From Treponema sp. (GTDB taxonomy: Bacteria > Spirochaetota > Spirochaetia > Treponematales > Breznakiellaceae): a stretch of DNA of 11,510 nt. The stretch covers positions 1 to 11,510 of the forward strand of contig JAITES010000084.1 of NCBI GenBank assembly GCA_031281925.1, in the 5' to 3' direction. Position numbers and translations under genes: made by a program. Within the stretch, counting starts at the first letter, position 1. The number at the start of each line of letters is the position of its first letter. Shown piece by piece: positions 1 through 5,310 of this stretch. The notes beneath the pieces are model-generated. The model made no database searches. It was not told where the DNA came from and saw only the letters and a list, made by a program, of their open reading frames with translations.

Positions 1-141
1 CAGAAGGGGGATTATTCTAAGCCCTTCATCTTCCGCAAAACAGAATGCCGCCGCAAAAACCATGCAGAGCATAAATATCTTTATTTTCAGTTTTTCCGCC
101 GCTCTTTCCAAACAGACGACTGACGCCAAAAGTATAAACAT
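1..141 (-). CDS. Start of an exported or membrane protein, cut by the left edge
   Basis: Only the first 47 codons are visible. The start is an ATG at 141 preceded by AGGAG (149-153) with a 7-nt spacer, a strong ribosome binding site. The N-terminus has one hydrophobic stretch at residues 2-10 and then, after charged residues (ERAAEKLKIK), a signal-like core (residues 23-34, FMLCMVFAAAFC) ending FCFAEDEG, which could be a signal peptidase site after FA. The frame is open to the edge. The family cannot be named from this fragment. A four-box TTAACA-type array lies 47-84 bases upstream of the start, so the gene is a probable target of the neighbouring two-component system. A shorter start at one of the internal ATGs is possible but lacks the clear Shine-Dalgarno. 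Confidence 0.6.
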   Translation of the reverse strand, partial: MFILLASVVCLERAAEKLKIKIFMLCMVFAAAFCFAEDEGLRIIPLL

Positions 142-187
142 CCTTTTTCTCCTGTGAAGGCCTGATGTCTATAATCTGGCATTACAA

Positions 188-225
188 TGTTACGATGTGT
201 TAAAAAATTGTTAAGGAATTGTTAA
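188..225 (-). promoter_or_regulatory. Direct-repeat array of four TTAACA-type boxes (array A)
   Basis: Read on the plus strand, TGTTAC starts at 188 and TGTTAA at 198, 209 and 220, giving steps of 10, 11 and 11 bp, about one helical turn. On the coding strand the boxes read TTAACA three times, then GTAACA. Tandem half-sites of this period are typical for OmpR/PhoB-family regulators, and TTAACA resembles the Bacillus PhoP half-site. The array lies between the kinase stop (238) and the start of the edge gene (141). A possible -10 for that gene, TATAGA on the minus strand at 168-173, sits 14 nt from the nearest box, so the boxes would take the place of a -35. Binding by the regulator encoded at 1323-2021 is inferred. 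Confidence 0.6.
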
Positions 226-237
226 ATCGTAAAAAAG

Positions 238-1326
238 TCAAATTTTGAGATAGACCGTGAAGACCGATCCCTTTCCGGGGGAGCTTTCCACAGTAACGGA
301 TCCGCCAAGGATTTCAACGGTTTTTTTTACCAGCGCAAGGCCCAGTCCGTTTCCTTCCAGGGTGTGGGAGGTATCCCCCTGATAGAACTTGTCAAAAATA
401 CGCTTTTGGGTACTTTCGTCCATGCCGCAGCCGGTATCGCTCACCGAAACCACCGCCCATCTTTCAGAAGGCAGGTTTTCTGTTTTGAGGCGCACTGAGA
501 TGCCGCCGCCGGTATTCGTAAATTTGATTGCATTGGAAAAAAGGTTGTTCCATACTATTTCCATCATGTTTTCATCATAGCATACGGTTGCTTCTTCCAG
601 ATCGACGTCAAAGCTGATATTTTTTTGTTCCCAGAATTCCTCAAAGGCAACGGCGCAACGGCGAAGCTGTTCGCTGAGGTTGTAAGGGATCGCGCCGGGT
701 ATGATCCCCTGATTTTCCAGCCTGTTCAATTTCAGGATATTGGTTACCAATCCCGTTAGTTTTTTCGTTGCCTCAATAATATTCCCTGCATATTCCCTGC
801 GTTCATCAGCCGTGAGTGATTCGCTTTGCAGGGCTGCCGCATAGCCCTGTATCACCGAAAGGGGTGTTTTTATCTCGTGGGACACGTTGGCGATAAAATC
901 CGTTTTAAGGGTTTCAATGGTCGCCAGTTTCTCCGCCATGGTATTAAAATCCTCAAACATTACTTCCATAAAATCTTTCTTACCGTCCCTGCGTATGGGA
1001 TCAATACGGATGGAAAAGTCTCCTGCCGCTATTTTCCGTGCCGCTTCGCTGAGATGCCGCATGTGAGACTCCCACGATATATAACGCACCGTGCCAATTC
1101 CAACCAGCAGAATCGCCGCGGAGAACATCATGGTTATCATCAGCAGATTAACAATTCCCATGGGCCTTAGTTCCAGTAAGCCCTTCCGCGCCAGCATTAG
1201 ATAAATCGCTACGTGAACCCCGTTGATCGCCCCCAGGGCAGAGAACAGCAAAAGGTAGTTCTTTCCGGACATATACCCTACAGTAACACGGGGATCTTTT
1301 TCCGGTCTTTTCAAAAGCCGCTTCAT
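238..1326 (-). CDS. Membrane sensor histidine kinase with HAMP domain
   Basis: A 362-residue kinase that would autophosphorylate and pass phosphate to the response regulator encoded just upstream. Two transmembrane segments (about residues 23-46 and 57-82) are separated by only about 10 residues, so there is almost no extracytoplasmic sensor domain. HAMP follows (about 83-137). The dimerisation domain carries the H-box FIANVSHEIKTPL with H150 and the E151/T154 phosphatase-type pattern. The ATPase domain has an N-box (NNLFSNAIKFT, about 260-270), G1 box DTGCGMD (297-303), F-box FDKFYQGD (311-318) and G2 box GNGLGLAL (325-332). All catalytic motifs look intact. The start codon overlaps the regulator stop as ATGA (1323-1326), implying translational coupling. 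The signal is unknown; it may be sensed in the membrane or through a partner protein. Confidence 0.93.
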   Translation of the reverse strand: MKRLLKRPEKDPRVTVGYMSGKNYLLLFSALGAINGVHVAIYLMLARKGLLELRPMGIVNLLMITMMFSAAILLVGIGTVRYISWESHMRHLSEAARKIAAGDFSIRIDPIRRDGKKDFMEVMFEDFNTMAEKLATIETLKTDFIANVSHEIKTPLSVIQGYAAALQSESLTADERREYAGNIIEATKKLTGLVTNILKLNRLENQGIIPGAIPYNLSEQLRRCAVAFEEFWEQKNISFDVDLEEATVCYDENMMEIVWNNLFSNAIKFTNTGGGISVRLKTENLPSERWAVVSVSDTGCGMDESTQKRIFDKFYQGDTSHTLEGNGLGLALVKKTVEILGGSVTVESSPGKGSVFTVYLKI

Positions 1327-2021
1327 GTTACATCCTCAAGGGAAGCCGCAGGTTTCAGTACCGCCTTGTAGCCAAGACCGTGAACGGTAATAATTTCAAA
1401 GTCGTTACATTCGGCGAATTTCTCCCGAAGCATGGTGATATATACGTCAACCGAGCGCGGGGAGGTTTTGGTTTCAAGTCCCCAAAACTCGTCCATAAGC
1501 TGGTTTCGGGTAAAGGTCTTCCTGGGGTATGACAGGAGTTTAAACAAAACCTGAAATTCTTTGACGGTAAGGGGTATTTCTTTTCCGTTGAGGTAAGCCG
1601 TTGTTTCATCGGCATTCAGGGTGATGCCGCCGATGGTCAATTCTTTCTCATTCACTATATTGGCCCGGCGAAGCAGCGCGCCGACCCGTAAGATTAATTC
1701 GTCCATATCAACAGGTTTTACCATGTAATCATCTATACCAATACGGAACCCTTTTTGTTTTGAAGATATATCGTCCCTGGCGGACATAAATAAAATCGGT
1801 ATGGTTTTGTCCTGTTCCCTCACCAATGCGGCCAGCTTAAAGCCGTCAATATCGGGCATCATGATATCCGAGATGATAAGATCGGTTTTAACATCTATCA
1901 TTTTGTCAAAGGCTTCCCTTGCGGAAAGGCACCCGGCAGCCCGGTAGCCTTGCCCGTTCAGGAAGGCGCATACTATTTTATTGAATTTTGGGTCGTCTTC
2001 TACAACAAGTATGGTGATCAT
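1323..2021 (-). CDS. OmpR/PhoB-family response regulator
   Basis: A 232-residue DNA-binding response regulator and the first gene of the operon with the kinase. The receiver domain (about 1-120) has the acidic pair D9/D10, phospho-acceptor D52 in IISDIMMPDIDG, S80 and K102 in VKPVD. The C-terminal winged helix (about 127-224) contains LTVKEFQVLFKLL, the helix region with SPRSVDVYITMLREKF, and ends in TVHGLGYKAVL, all standard for the OmpR/PhoB class. The start at 2021 has a G-rich ribosome binding site (AGGGGGAAC, 2028-2036). A four-box TTAACA-type array lies 36-73 bases upstream, which suggests autoregulation. The physiological role is not shown by sequence; the PhoP-like half-sites hint at a PhoP/PhoB-type subgroup, but that is weak. 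Confidence 0.94.
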   Translation of the reverse strand: MITILVVEDDPKFNKIVCAFLNGQGYRAAGCLSAREAFDKMIDVKTDLIISDIMMPDIDGFKLAALVREQDKTIPILFMSARDDISSKQKGFRIGIDDYMVKPVDMDELILRVGALLRRANIVNEKELTIGGITLNADETTAYLNGKEIPLTVKEFQVLFKLLSYPRKTFTRNQLMDEFWGLETKTSPRSVDVYITMLREKFAECNDFEIITVHGLGYKAVLKPAASLEDVT

Positions 2022-2056
2022 GAAAAGTTCCCCCTAAAGTTAACCTAACCGGCAAT

Positions 2057-2094
2057 TGTTATATCATATTAAGGAATTGTTAAAAAGTCGTTAA
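2057..2094 (-). promoter_or_regulatory. Direct-repeat array of four TTAACA-type boxes (array B), probable autoregulatory site
   Basis: On the plus strand TGTTAT starts at 2057, TATTAA at 2067, TGTTAA at 2078 and CGTTAA at 2089: steps of 10, 11 and 11, exactly as in the array at 188-225. The two arrays share the 16-mer TTAAGGAATTGTTAAA (211-226 and 2069-2084), although the shared core falls one box out of register. Position directly upstream of the response-regulator start fits control of its own operon. No convincing -10 hexamer is visible between the array and the ribosome binding site. Confidence 0.6.
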
Positions 2095-2241
2095 AAGTTA
2101 TGATTTTGAAGGCTTCCCAAGCCCGCGATGGTTTGTACATTTTCATGAATTTCACCCGGATTTCCGCGAATTTCTCCGTGACGGTCAGCGTCCGTCCCTG
2201 GTTTTTTGAATTCGTAATTGCCGGCAGGGGTGAAAGACCTC
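2095..2241. other. Intergenic stretch with no recognised function
   Basis: The whole intergenic gap from 2022 to 2338 holds the array at 2057-2094, this stretch, and the promoter at 2242-2270. Within this stretch ATTTC recurs around 2149-2175 (GAATTTC, GATTTCC, GAATTTC), and CCGTGACGG is a small palindrome at 2176-2184. A GACGG/CCGTC stem (2180-2196) is followed after 5 nt by a T6 run (2202-2207), but no gene upstream needs a plus-strand terminator. On the minus strand one frame is open for about 64 codons and reads protein-like (contains KFMKMYKPSRAWEAFK) but lacks a good start. It may be a decayed gene end or an interspersed repeat. Confidence 0.3.
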
Positions 2242-2270
2242 TTGCACAAACCTTAATTCCCGGCTATTGT
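2242..2270 (+). promoter_or_regulatory. Sigma70-type promoter for the CoA ligase gene
   Basis: TTGCAC (2242-2247) and TATTGT (2265-2270) are separated by exactly 17 bp. Transcription would begin near 2277, leaving a leader of about 60 nt to the ATG at 2339. This argues against any start for the ligase in the 2267 region. Confidence 0.5.
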
Positions 2271-2338
2271 TCCTATACATAGAAACAAAAGTTCGGTTTA
2301 ACAGTGCGGCGATGCCGCCGCATAAAAGAGAGGGTATC

Positions 2339-3574
2339 ATGGAAATGAATGCGGAGATGCTGGGAAGCATAAAAAAATCGATAAGGGCTGCCATGAAAGG
2401 CGGTTTTTATGCGGCTCACTTCAAGGGTATACATGCGGAAGACATAAAGAGCCGGGAAGACTTTGAAAAACTCCCCTTTACCGGGAAGGAGGATCTCCGG
2501 GAGGCCTACCCGCTGGGGCTCTGTGCGGTGGACGAAAGGGAAATTGTCCGCATACATTCATCTTCCGGCACCACGGGGACGCCGGTGATCATCCCCTACA
2601 CCCAAAAGGATGTGCAGGATTGGGCTGTGATGTTCGCCCGCTGTTACCAGATGGCAGGCGTTACCAAATCGGACAGGGTTCACATTACCCCCGGTTACGG
2701 GCTTTGGACTGCGGGTATCGGCTTTCAGCTTGGAGCGGAACTTCTGGGCGCCATGGCGATTCCCATGGGGCCGGGAAACACCGACAAGCAGCTCAAGATG
2801 ATGGAAGACCTCAAATCCACGGTGCTCTGCGCCACTTCATCCTATGCCCTGCTTCTGGCCGAGGAGATCAAAAAGCGGGGGATCAAAGACAGGATACACT
2901 TAAAAAAAAGCCTCATCGGTTCGGAGCGCTGGGGAGAGAAGATGCGCAGGCGGATAGCCGGTGAATTGGGGGTGGAACTCTACGACATATACGGCCTTAC
3001 GGAGATATACGGCCCCGGCATCGGCATTAACTGCCAGAAGCAGGGCGGCATGCACATGTGGACCGATTATCTCTACTACGAAATAATAAACCCCAAAACC
3101 GGCAAACAGGCAGAGCCCGGTGAAATCGGTGAGATTGTGATCACCACCCTGCAGAAGGAGGGGGCGCCGCTCGTCCGCTACAGGACACACGATCTTACGC
3201 GGGAGATCGCTGGTTCCTGCCCCTGCGGCAGTCCCTTCCCCAGGATCGATACGATCATCGGCCGCAGCGACGACATGATCAAGGTAAAAGGCACCATGAT
3301 CTTCCCCGGCCGTATTGACGAATTGCTCTCTTCAATCGCCGATGTAAGCAGCGAATACCAGATCCAGATCGATCATCTCAACGGCAGGGATATTGTGCAG
3401 CTCTACTTTGAAACGGCCCTTGAGGACGGCCAGGAACGCAAGAATCTGGAAAAGACAGTGGAAGCGGCCTTCAAGGAAAAGATAGGACTCACTCCCCACC
3501 CCATAGCGGTAAGCATGGGCGAACTTCCCCGGAGCGAAAAGAAGTCCACACGGATTTTTGACAACAGGTATTAG
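2339..3574 (+). CDS. paaK: Phenylacetate-CoA ligase (aryl-CoA ligase)
   Basis: This ANL-superfamily enzyme would activate phenylacetate, or a related aryl acid such as indoleacetate, to its CoA thioester with ATP, giving AMP and PPi, in the cytoplasm. Visible motifs are the phosphate loop SSSGTTGTP (74-82), YGLTEIYGPG (218-227), YRTHDL with D285, the hinge GRSDDMIKVKG (308-318) and the C-terminal PRSEKKSTRIFD with the likely catalytic lysine (401/402). CPCGSPFPRIDTIIGRSDD is the Cys-containing signature of the PaaK family. I chose ATG 2339 because GAGAGGG (2327-2333) lies in front; the 411-residue product lacks about 15-20 N-terminal residues usual in relatives. No phenylacetate catabolic or indolepyruvate oxidoreductase gene is adjacent, so it stands alone between the two-component operon and the convergent Rrf2 pair. 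Confidence 0.88.
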   Translation: MEMNAEMLGSIKKSIRAAMKGGFYAAHFKGIHAEDIKSREDFEKLPFTGKEDLREAYPLGLCAVDEREIVRIHSSSGTTGTPVIIPYTQKDVQDWAVMFARCYQMAGVTKSDRVHITPGYGLWTAGIGFQLGAELLGAMAIPMGPGNTDKQLKMMEDLKSTVLCATSSYALLLAEEIKKRGIKDRIHLKKSLIGSERWGEKMRRRIAGELGVELYDIYGLTEIYGPGIGINCQKQGGMHMWTDYLYYEIINPKTGKQAEPGEIGEIVITTLQKEGAPLVRYRTHDLTREIAGSCPCGSPFPRIDTIIGRSDDMIKVKGTMIFPGRIDELLSSIADVSSEYQIQIDHLNGRDIVQLYFETALEDGQERKNLEKTVEAAFKEKIGLTPHPIAVSMGELPRSEKKSTRIFDNRY

Positions 3575-3606
3575 CTGTCCATAAAGCCGGTTACTTTACA
3601 GACGGA

Positions 3607-4041
3607 TTAGATAAAGTACATGTAGGATTCATCCGGGTCTACGGTGCCTGCCAAAGAAGCCAGGGTTTTGCGGTCGATGACCGCGGCAATACGGTCGTTA
3701 AGGCGGTTGTAGACGGAAAGGCGGAGACTCTTCTGGAATTTCGTTTCCTTCTGTCCCGGCAGGAGGGGATCAACCACGAGCATGTCACCTTCCAGAATCC
3801 GCAGTACGTCCCCGATGACGATATCTTCCGGTCTCTTCGCCAGGGCATAGCCCCCGGAGGCTCCCTTTACCGAGCGGATAAAGCCGGCCCGCCTCAGGAT
3901 TACCGCAACCTGTTCCAGATACCGAATCGAGATGCGCTGCCGTTCCGCAACGCTGGCCAGGGAGACATGATCCTTGTCGGCATGTTCGGCAAGGTCGATG
4001 AGAAGCCGCACCCCGTAGCGGCCCCTGGTGGAGATCTTCAT
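3607..4041 (-). CDS. Rrf2-family transcriptional regulator without cysteines
   Basis: A 144-residue Rrf2 protein. The family signature MKISTRGRYGVRLLIDLA opens the protein; the helix-turn-helix is about 28-50 (SLASVAERQRISIRYLEQ) and the wing about 55-68 (IRSVKGASGGYALA). The region where IscR-type members hold Cys92, Cys98 and Cys104 reads DPLLPGQKETKFQK here, and the whole protein has no cysteine. It therefore cannot bind an Fe-S cluster by the usual ligands and may sense a small molecule or a protein, as the cysteine-metabolism regulator CymR does. It overlaps the upstream Rrf2 gene by ATGA (4038-4041), implying coupled translation and possibly a heterodimer. Its target is unknown. Confidence 0.88.
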   Translation of the reverse strand: MKISTRGRYGVRLLIDLAEHADKDHVSLASVAERQRISIRYLEQVAVILRRAGFIRSVKGASGGYALAKRPEDIVIGDVLRILEGDMLVVDPLLPGQKETKFQKSLRLSVYNRLNDRIAAVIDRKTLASLAGTVDPDESYMYFI

Positions 4042-4469
4042 ATAGCGTAAGATCCCGAACCGTCGGATTCATACACCGTACAGAGATCCTGCAGGCTGAT
4101 TGAATCAACGCAGTCCCTGATCGCCGCATAGAGTTCCGTCCAGGTATGGCGGGAGAGGCAGTATTTTTCCGCGGGACAGACTTTCAATCTGACACATTCC
4201 ACCGGTTCCAGGCTCCCCTCCACGGCCCGCAAAATATCCCCCACCTTTATCTTTGCCGGATCTTTTCCGGGAAGGTAGCCCCCCGCGGGGCCCCGTATCC
4301 CCCGGATGATCTTTTTCTTCCGCAGGGGGATAAAGAGCTGTTCCAGATAACCTTCGGACACGCCGGTCTGCTCGGCTATCTCCCGGGTGCTGGCATATTT
4401 TCCCTTCCCAAGGAGGGCCAGGTAGAGCAGGGCTTCCAGGGAATAACGCCCTTTTGTCGAAATTTTCAT
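4038..4469 (-). CDS. Rrf2-family regulator with IscR-like cysteine cluster
   Basis: A 143-residue Rrf2 regulator, first gene of a two-gene operon. It begins MKISTKGRYSLEALLYLALL, has a helix-turn-helix (about 27-50, STREIAEQTGVSEGYLEQLF) and a wing (GIRGPAGGYLPG). Cysteines at 92, 98 and 104 match the numbering of the [2Fe-2S] ligands in E. coli IscR; further cysteines are at 120 and 130. Position 107, the IscR histidine ligand, is Arg, with His108 next to it. Fe-S binding is therefore likely but ligand geometry may differ. I place the start at ATG 4469 with AGGAAA upstream; the in-frame ATG at 4517 would lie inside the promoter. No isc, suf or nif gene is in view, so iron-sulfur, redox or nitric oxide sensing is inference only. 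Confidence 0.88.
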   Translation of the reverse strand: MKISTKGRYSLEALLYLALLGKGKYASTREIAEQTGVSEGYLEQLFIPLRKKKIIRGIRGPAGGYLPGKDPAKIKVGDILRAVEGSLEPVECVRLKVCPAEKYCLSRHTWTELYAAIRDCVDSISLQDLCTVYESDGSGSYAI

Positions 4470-4476
4470 TGGTATT

Positions 4477-4499
4477 TTTCCTACATAAATAATAGGAAA
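4477..4499 (-). promoter_or_regulatory. Inverted repeat over the -10 box: probable Rrf2 operator
   Basis: TTTCCTA (4477-4483) and TAGGAAA (4493-4499) form a perfect 7-bp inverted repeat with a 9-nt centre, 23 bp overall, close to the usual length of Rrf2 operators. It covers the -10 hexamer (4489-4494) and the ribosome binding site. The expected transcript start (about 4482) lies inside it, so the full repeat would not be present in the mRNA; this favours a DNA operator over an RNA hairpin. Autorepression by one or both Rrf2 proteins is inferred. Confidence 0.5.
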
Positions 4500-4517
4500 T
4501 CTTTCCATAAAATTCAA
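4489..4517 (-). promoter_or_regulatory. Sigma70-type promoter of the Rrf2 pair
   Basis: On the minus strand TTGAAT (4512-4517) and TATTAT (4489-4494) are separated by 17 bp, a close match to consensus. The leader to the ATG at 4469 would be about 13 nt. No equally good promoter is visible on the plus strand for the divergent gene at 4596. Confidence 0.65.
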
Positions 4518-4595
4518 GGGGAATTTGCAAAAACCGGTTATTTTGAAGGGCAGAAGGACATTGTATTTTTAATAATCATTTTATATCTTGATACC

Positions 4596-5273
4596 ATGAA
4601 GAATCCGGCGGCTGTGTTTTTTCTTGGCGTTTTTCTTCTCCTTGTTTCTCCTCTCCCCGCCCAGGAACCGGGTATACCGAAGGGCGCCGATCCGGAAAGG
4701 CTGCTCAACAAGCCTGAGTCCGTCTCCTCCTCCATTGTTTTGATCAAGGATCCGCCTACCGTCTGGATTGGAATGAAGGCCGATGTACACACGGTCATCC
4801 CGGAGAAGCTTGAAACGATACGGCCTTTAATCTTTGCCTGGGAAGACTACCCGAAACACTTCAAGCGGCTCAAGGAAAACTGGATAGAGAGGCGGCAGGA
4901 CGGCACTGTTTTTAGGATGCATCTTTCCGTGGGACTGATGGGGATCTACTACGATTCGGTTTATACCCTTTTTGCCCGGGCTCTGATCGATACGCCGAAG
5001 AAGCTCTTCATTGAGTTTGCCCCCCTGAACAGGGCTGAAGCCTACATCTCGGAAGACGGTACGGTACGCCGTCCCCTGGGACTCTGGTATCTTGAAGAAC
5101 TTGAAGTCAGAGGGGAGCCCTGTACATACGTCCGCTACATTGCCGATGGGGAGGTGCTGAAAAAATATCCCCTTCAGGATACGGTCATGGCCCTCTTTGT
5201 AGACCTGGAGCATCAGGAACTGCTGAAGCAGTTGATTAGGGCAGTAGAAAGAAACAAATTGGGCCGAAAGTGA
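4596..5273 (+). CDS. Periplasmic protein of unknown function, possibly START/SRPBCC-like
   Basis: A 225-residue protein with a clear signal peptide (MKNPAAVFFLGVFLLLVSPLPAQ), probably cleaved near residues 22-23 and lacking a lipobox, so it should be free in the periplasm. The frame is open far upstream, but the ATG at 4596 is chosen because it starts the signal peptide; no good Shine-Dalgarno precedes it. The mature part has an alternating pattern: a strand-rich start (VHTVIPEKLETIRPLIFAWEDYPKHF), several strands through LGLWYLEELEVRGEPCTYVRYIADGEV, and a long C-terminal helix (about 195-220). That order, with the AWEDYPKHFKRLK segment, recalls lipid-binding START/SRPBCC proteins. The resemblance is judged by eye only. 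It is divergent from the Rrf2 pair across 126 bp and convergent with the methyltransferase gene. Confidence 0.7.
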   Translation: MKNPAAVFFLGVFLLLVSPLPAQEPGIPKGADPERLLNKPESVSSSIVLIKDPPTVWIGMKADVHTVIPEKLETIRPLIFAWEDYPKHFKRLKENWIERRQDGTVFRMHLSVGLMGIYYDSVYTLFARALIDTPKKLFIEFAPLNRAEAYISEDGTVRRPLGLWYLEELEVRGEPCTYVRYIADGEVLKKYPLQDTVMALFVDLEHQELLKQLIRAVERNKLGRK

Positions 5274-5310
5274 GGCTGTTCCAAACATCGGTTTTGGGAA
5301 GGATCAAGCG

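Noticed and set aside
2180..2207. GACGG/CCGTC stem followed by T6 as a plus-strand terminator
   Set aside because: The stem is 5 bp, the T run starts 5 nt too late, and no plus-strand gene ends before it.
2267..2338. Upstream extension of the CoA ligase frame to a TTG at 2267
   Set aside because: It overlaps the -10 box of the predicted promoter, has no ribosome binding site, and adds residues unlike the family N-terminus.
3577..3603. Weak hairpin between the CoA ligase and Rrf2 stops
   Set aside because: TAAAG/CTTTA with a 7-nt loop and two mismatches is too weak and has no T run, so it is not called as a terminator.
4470..4517. Longer start for the first Rrf2 regulator
   Set aside because: The extra 16 residues precede the family-standard MKIST start and lie within the promoter and operator.
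5279..5300. CCAAA/TTTGG hairpin between the convergent genes at 5273 and 5311
   Set aside because: Only 5 bp of perfect stem, or 7 with a bulge, and no T tract; may aid termination but cannot be supported.
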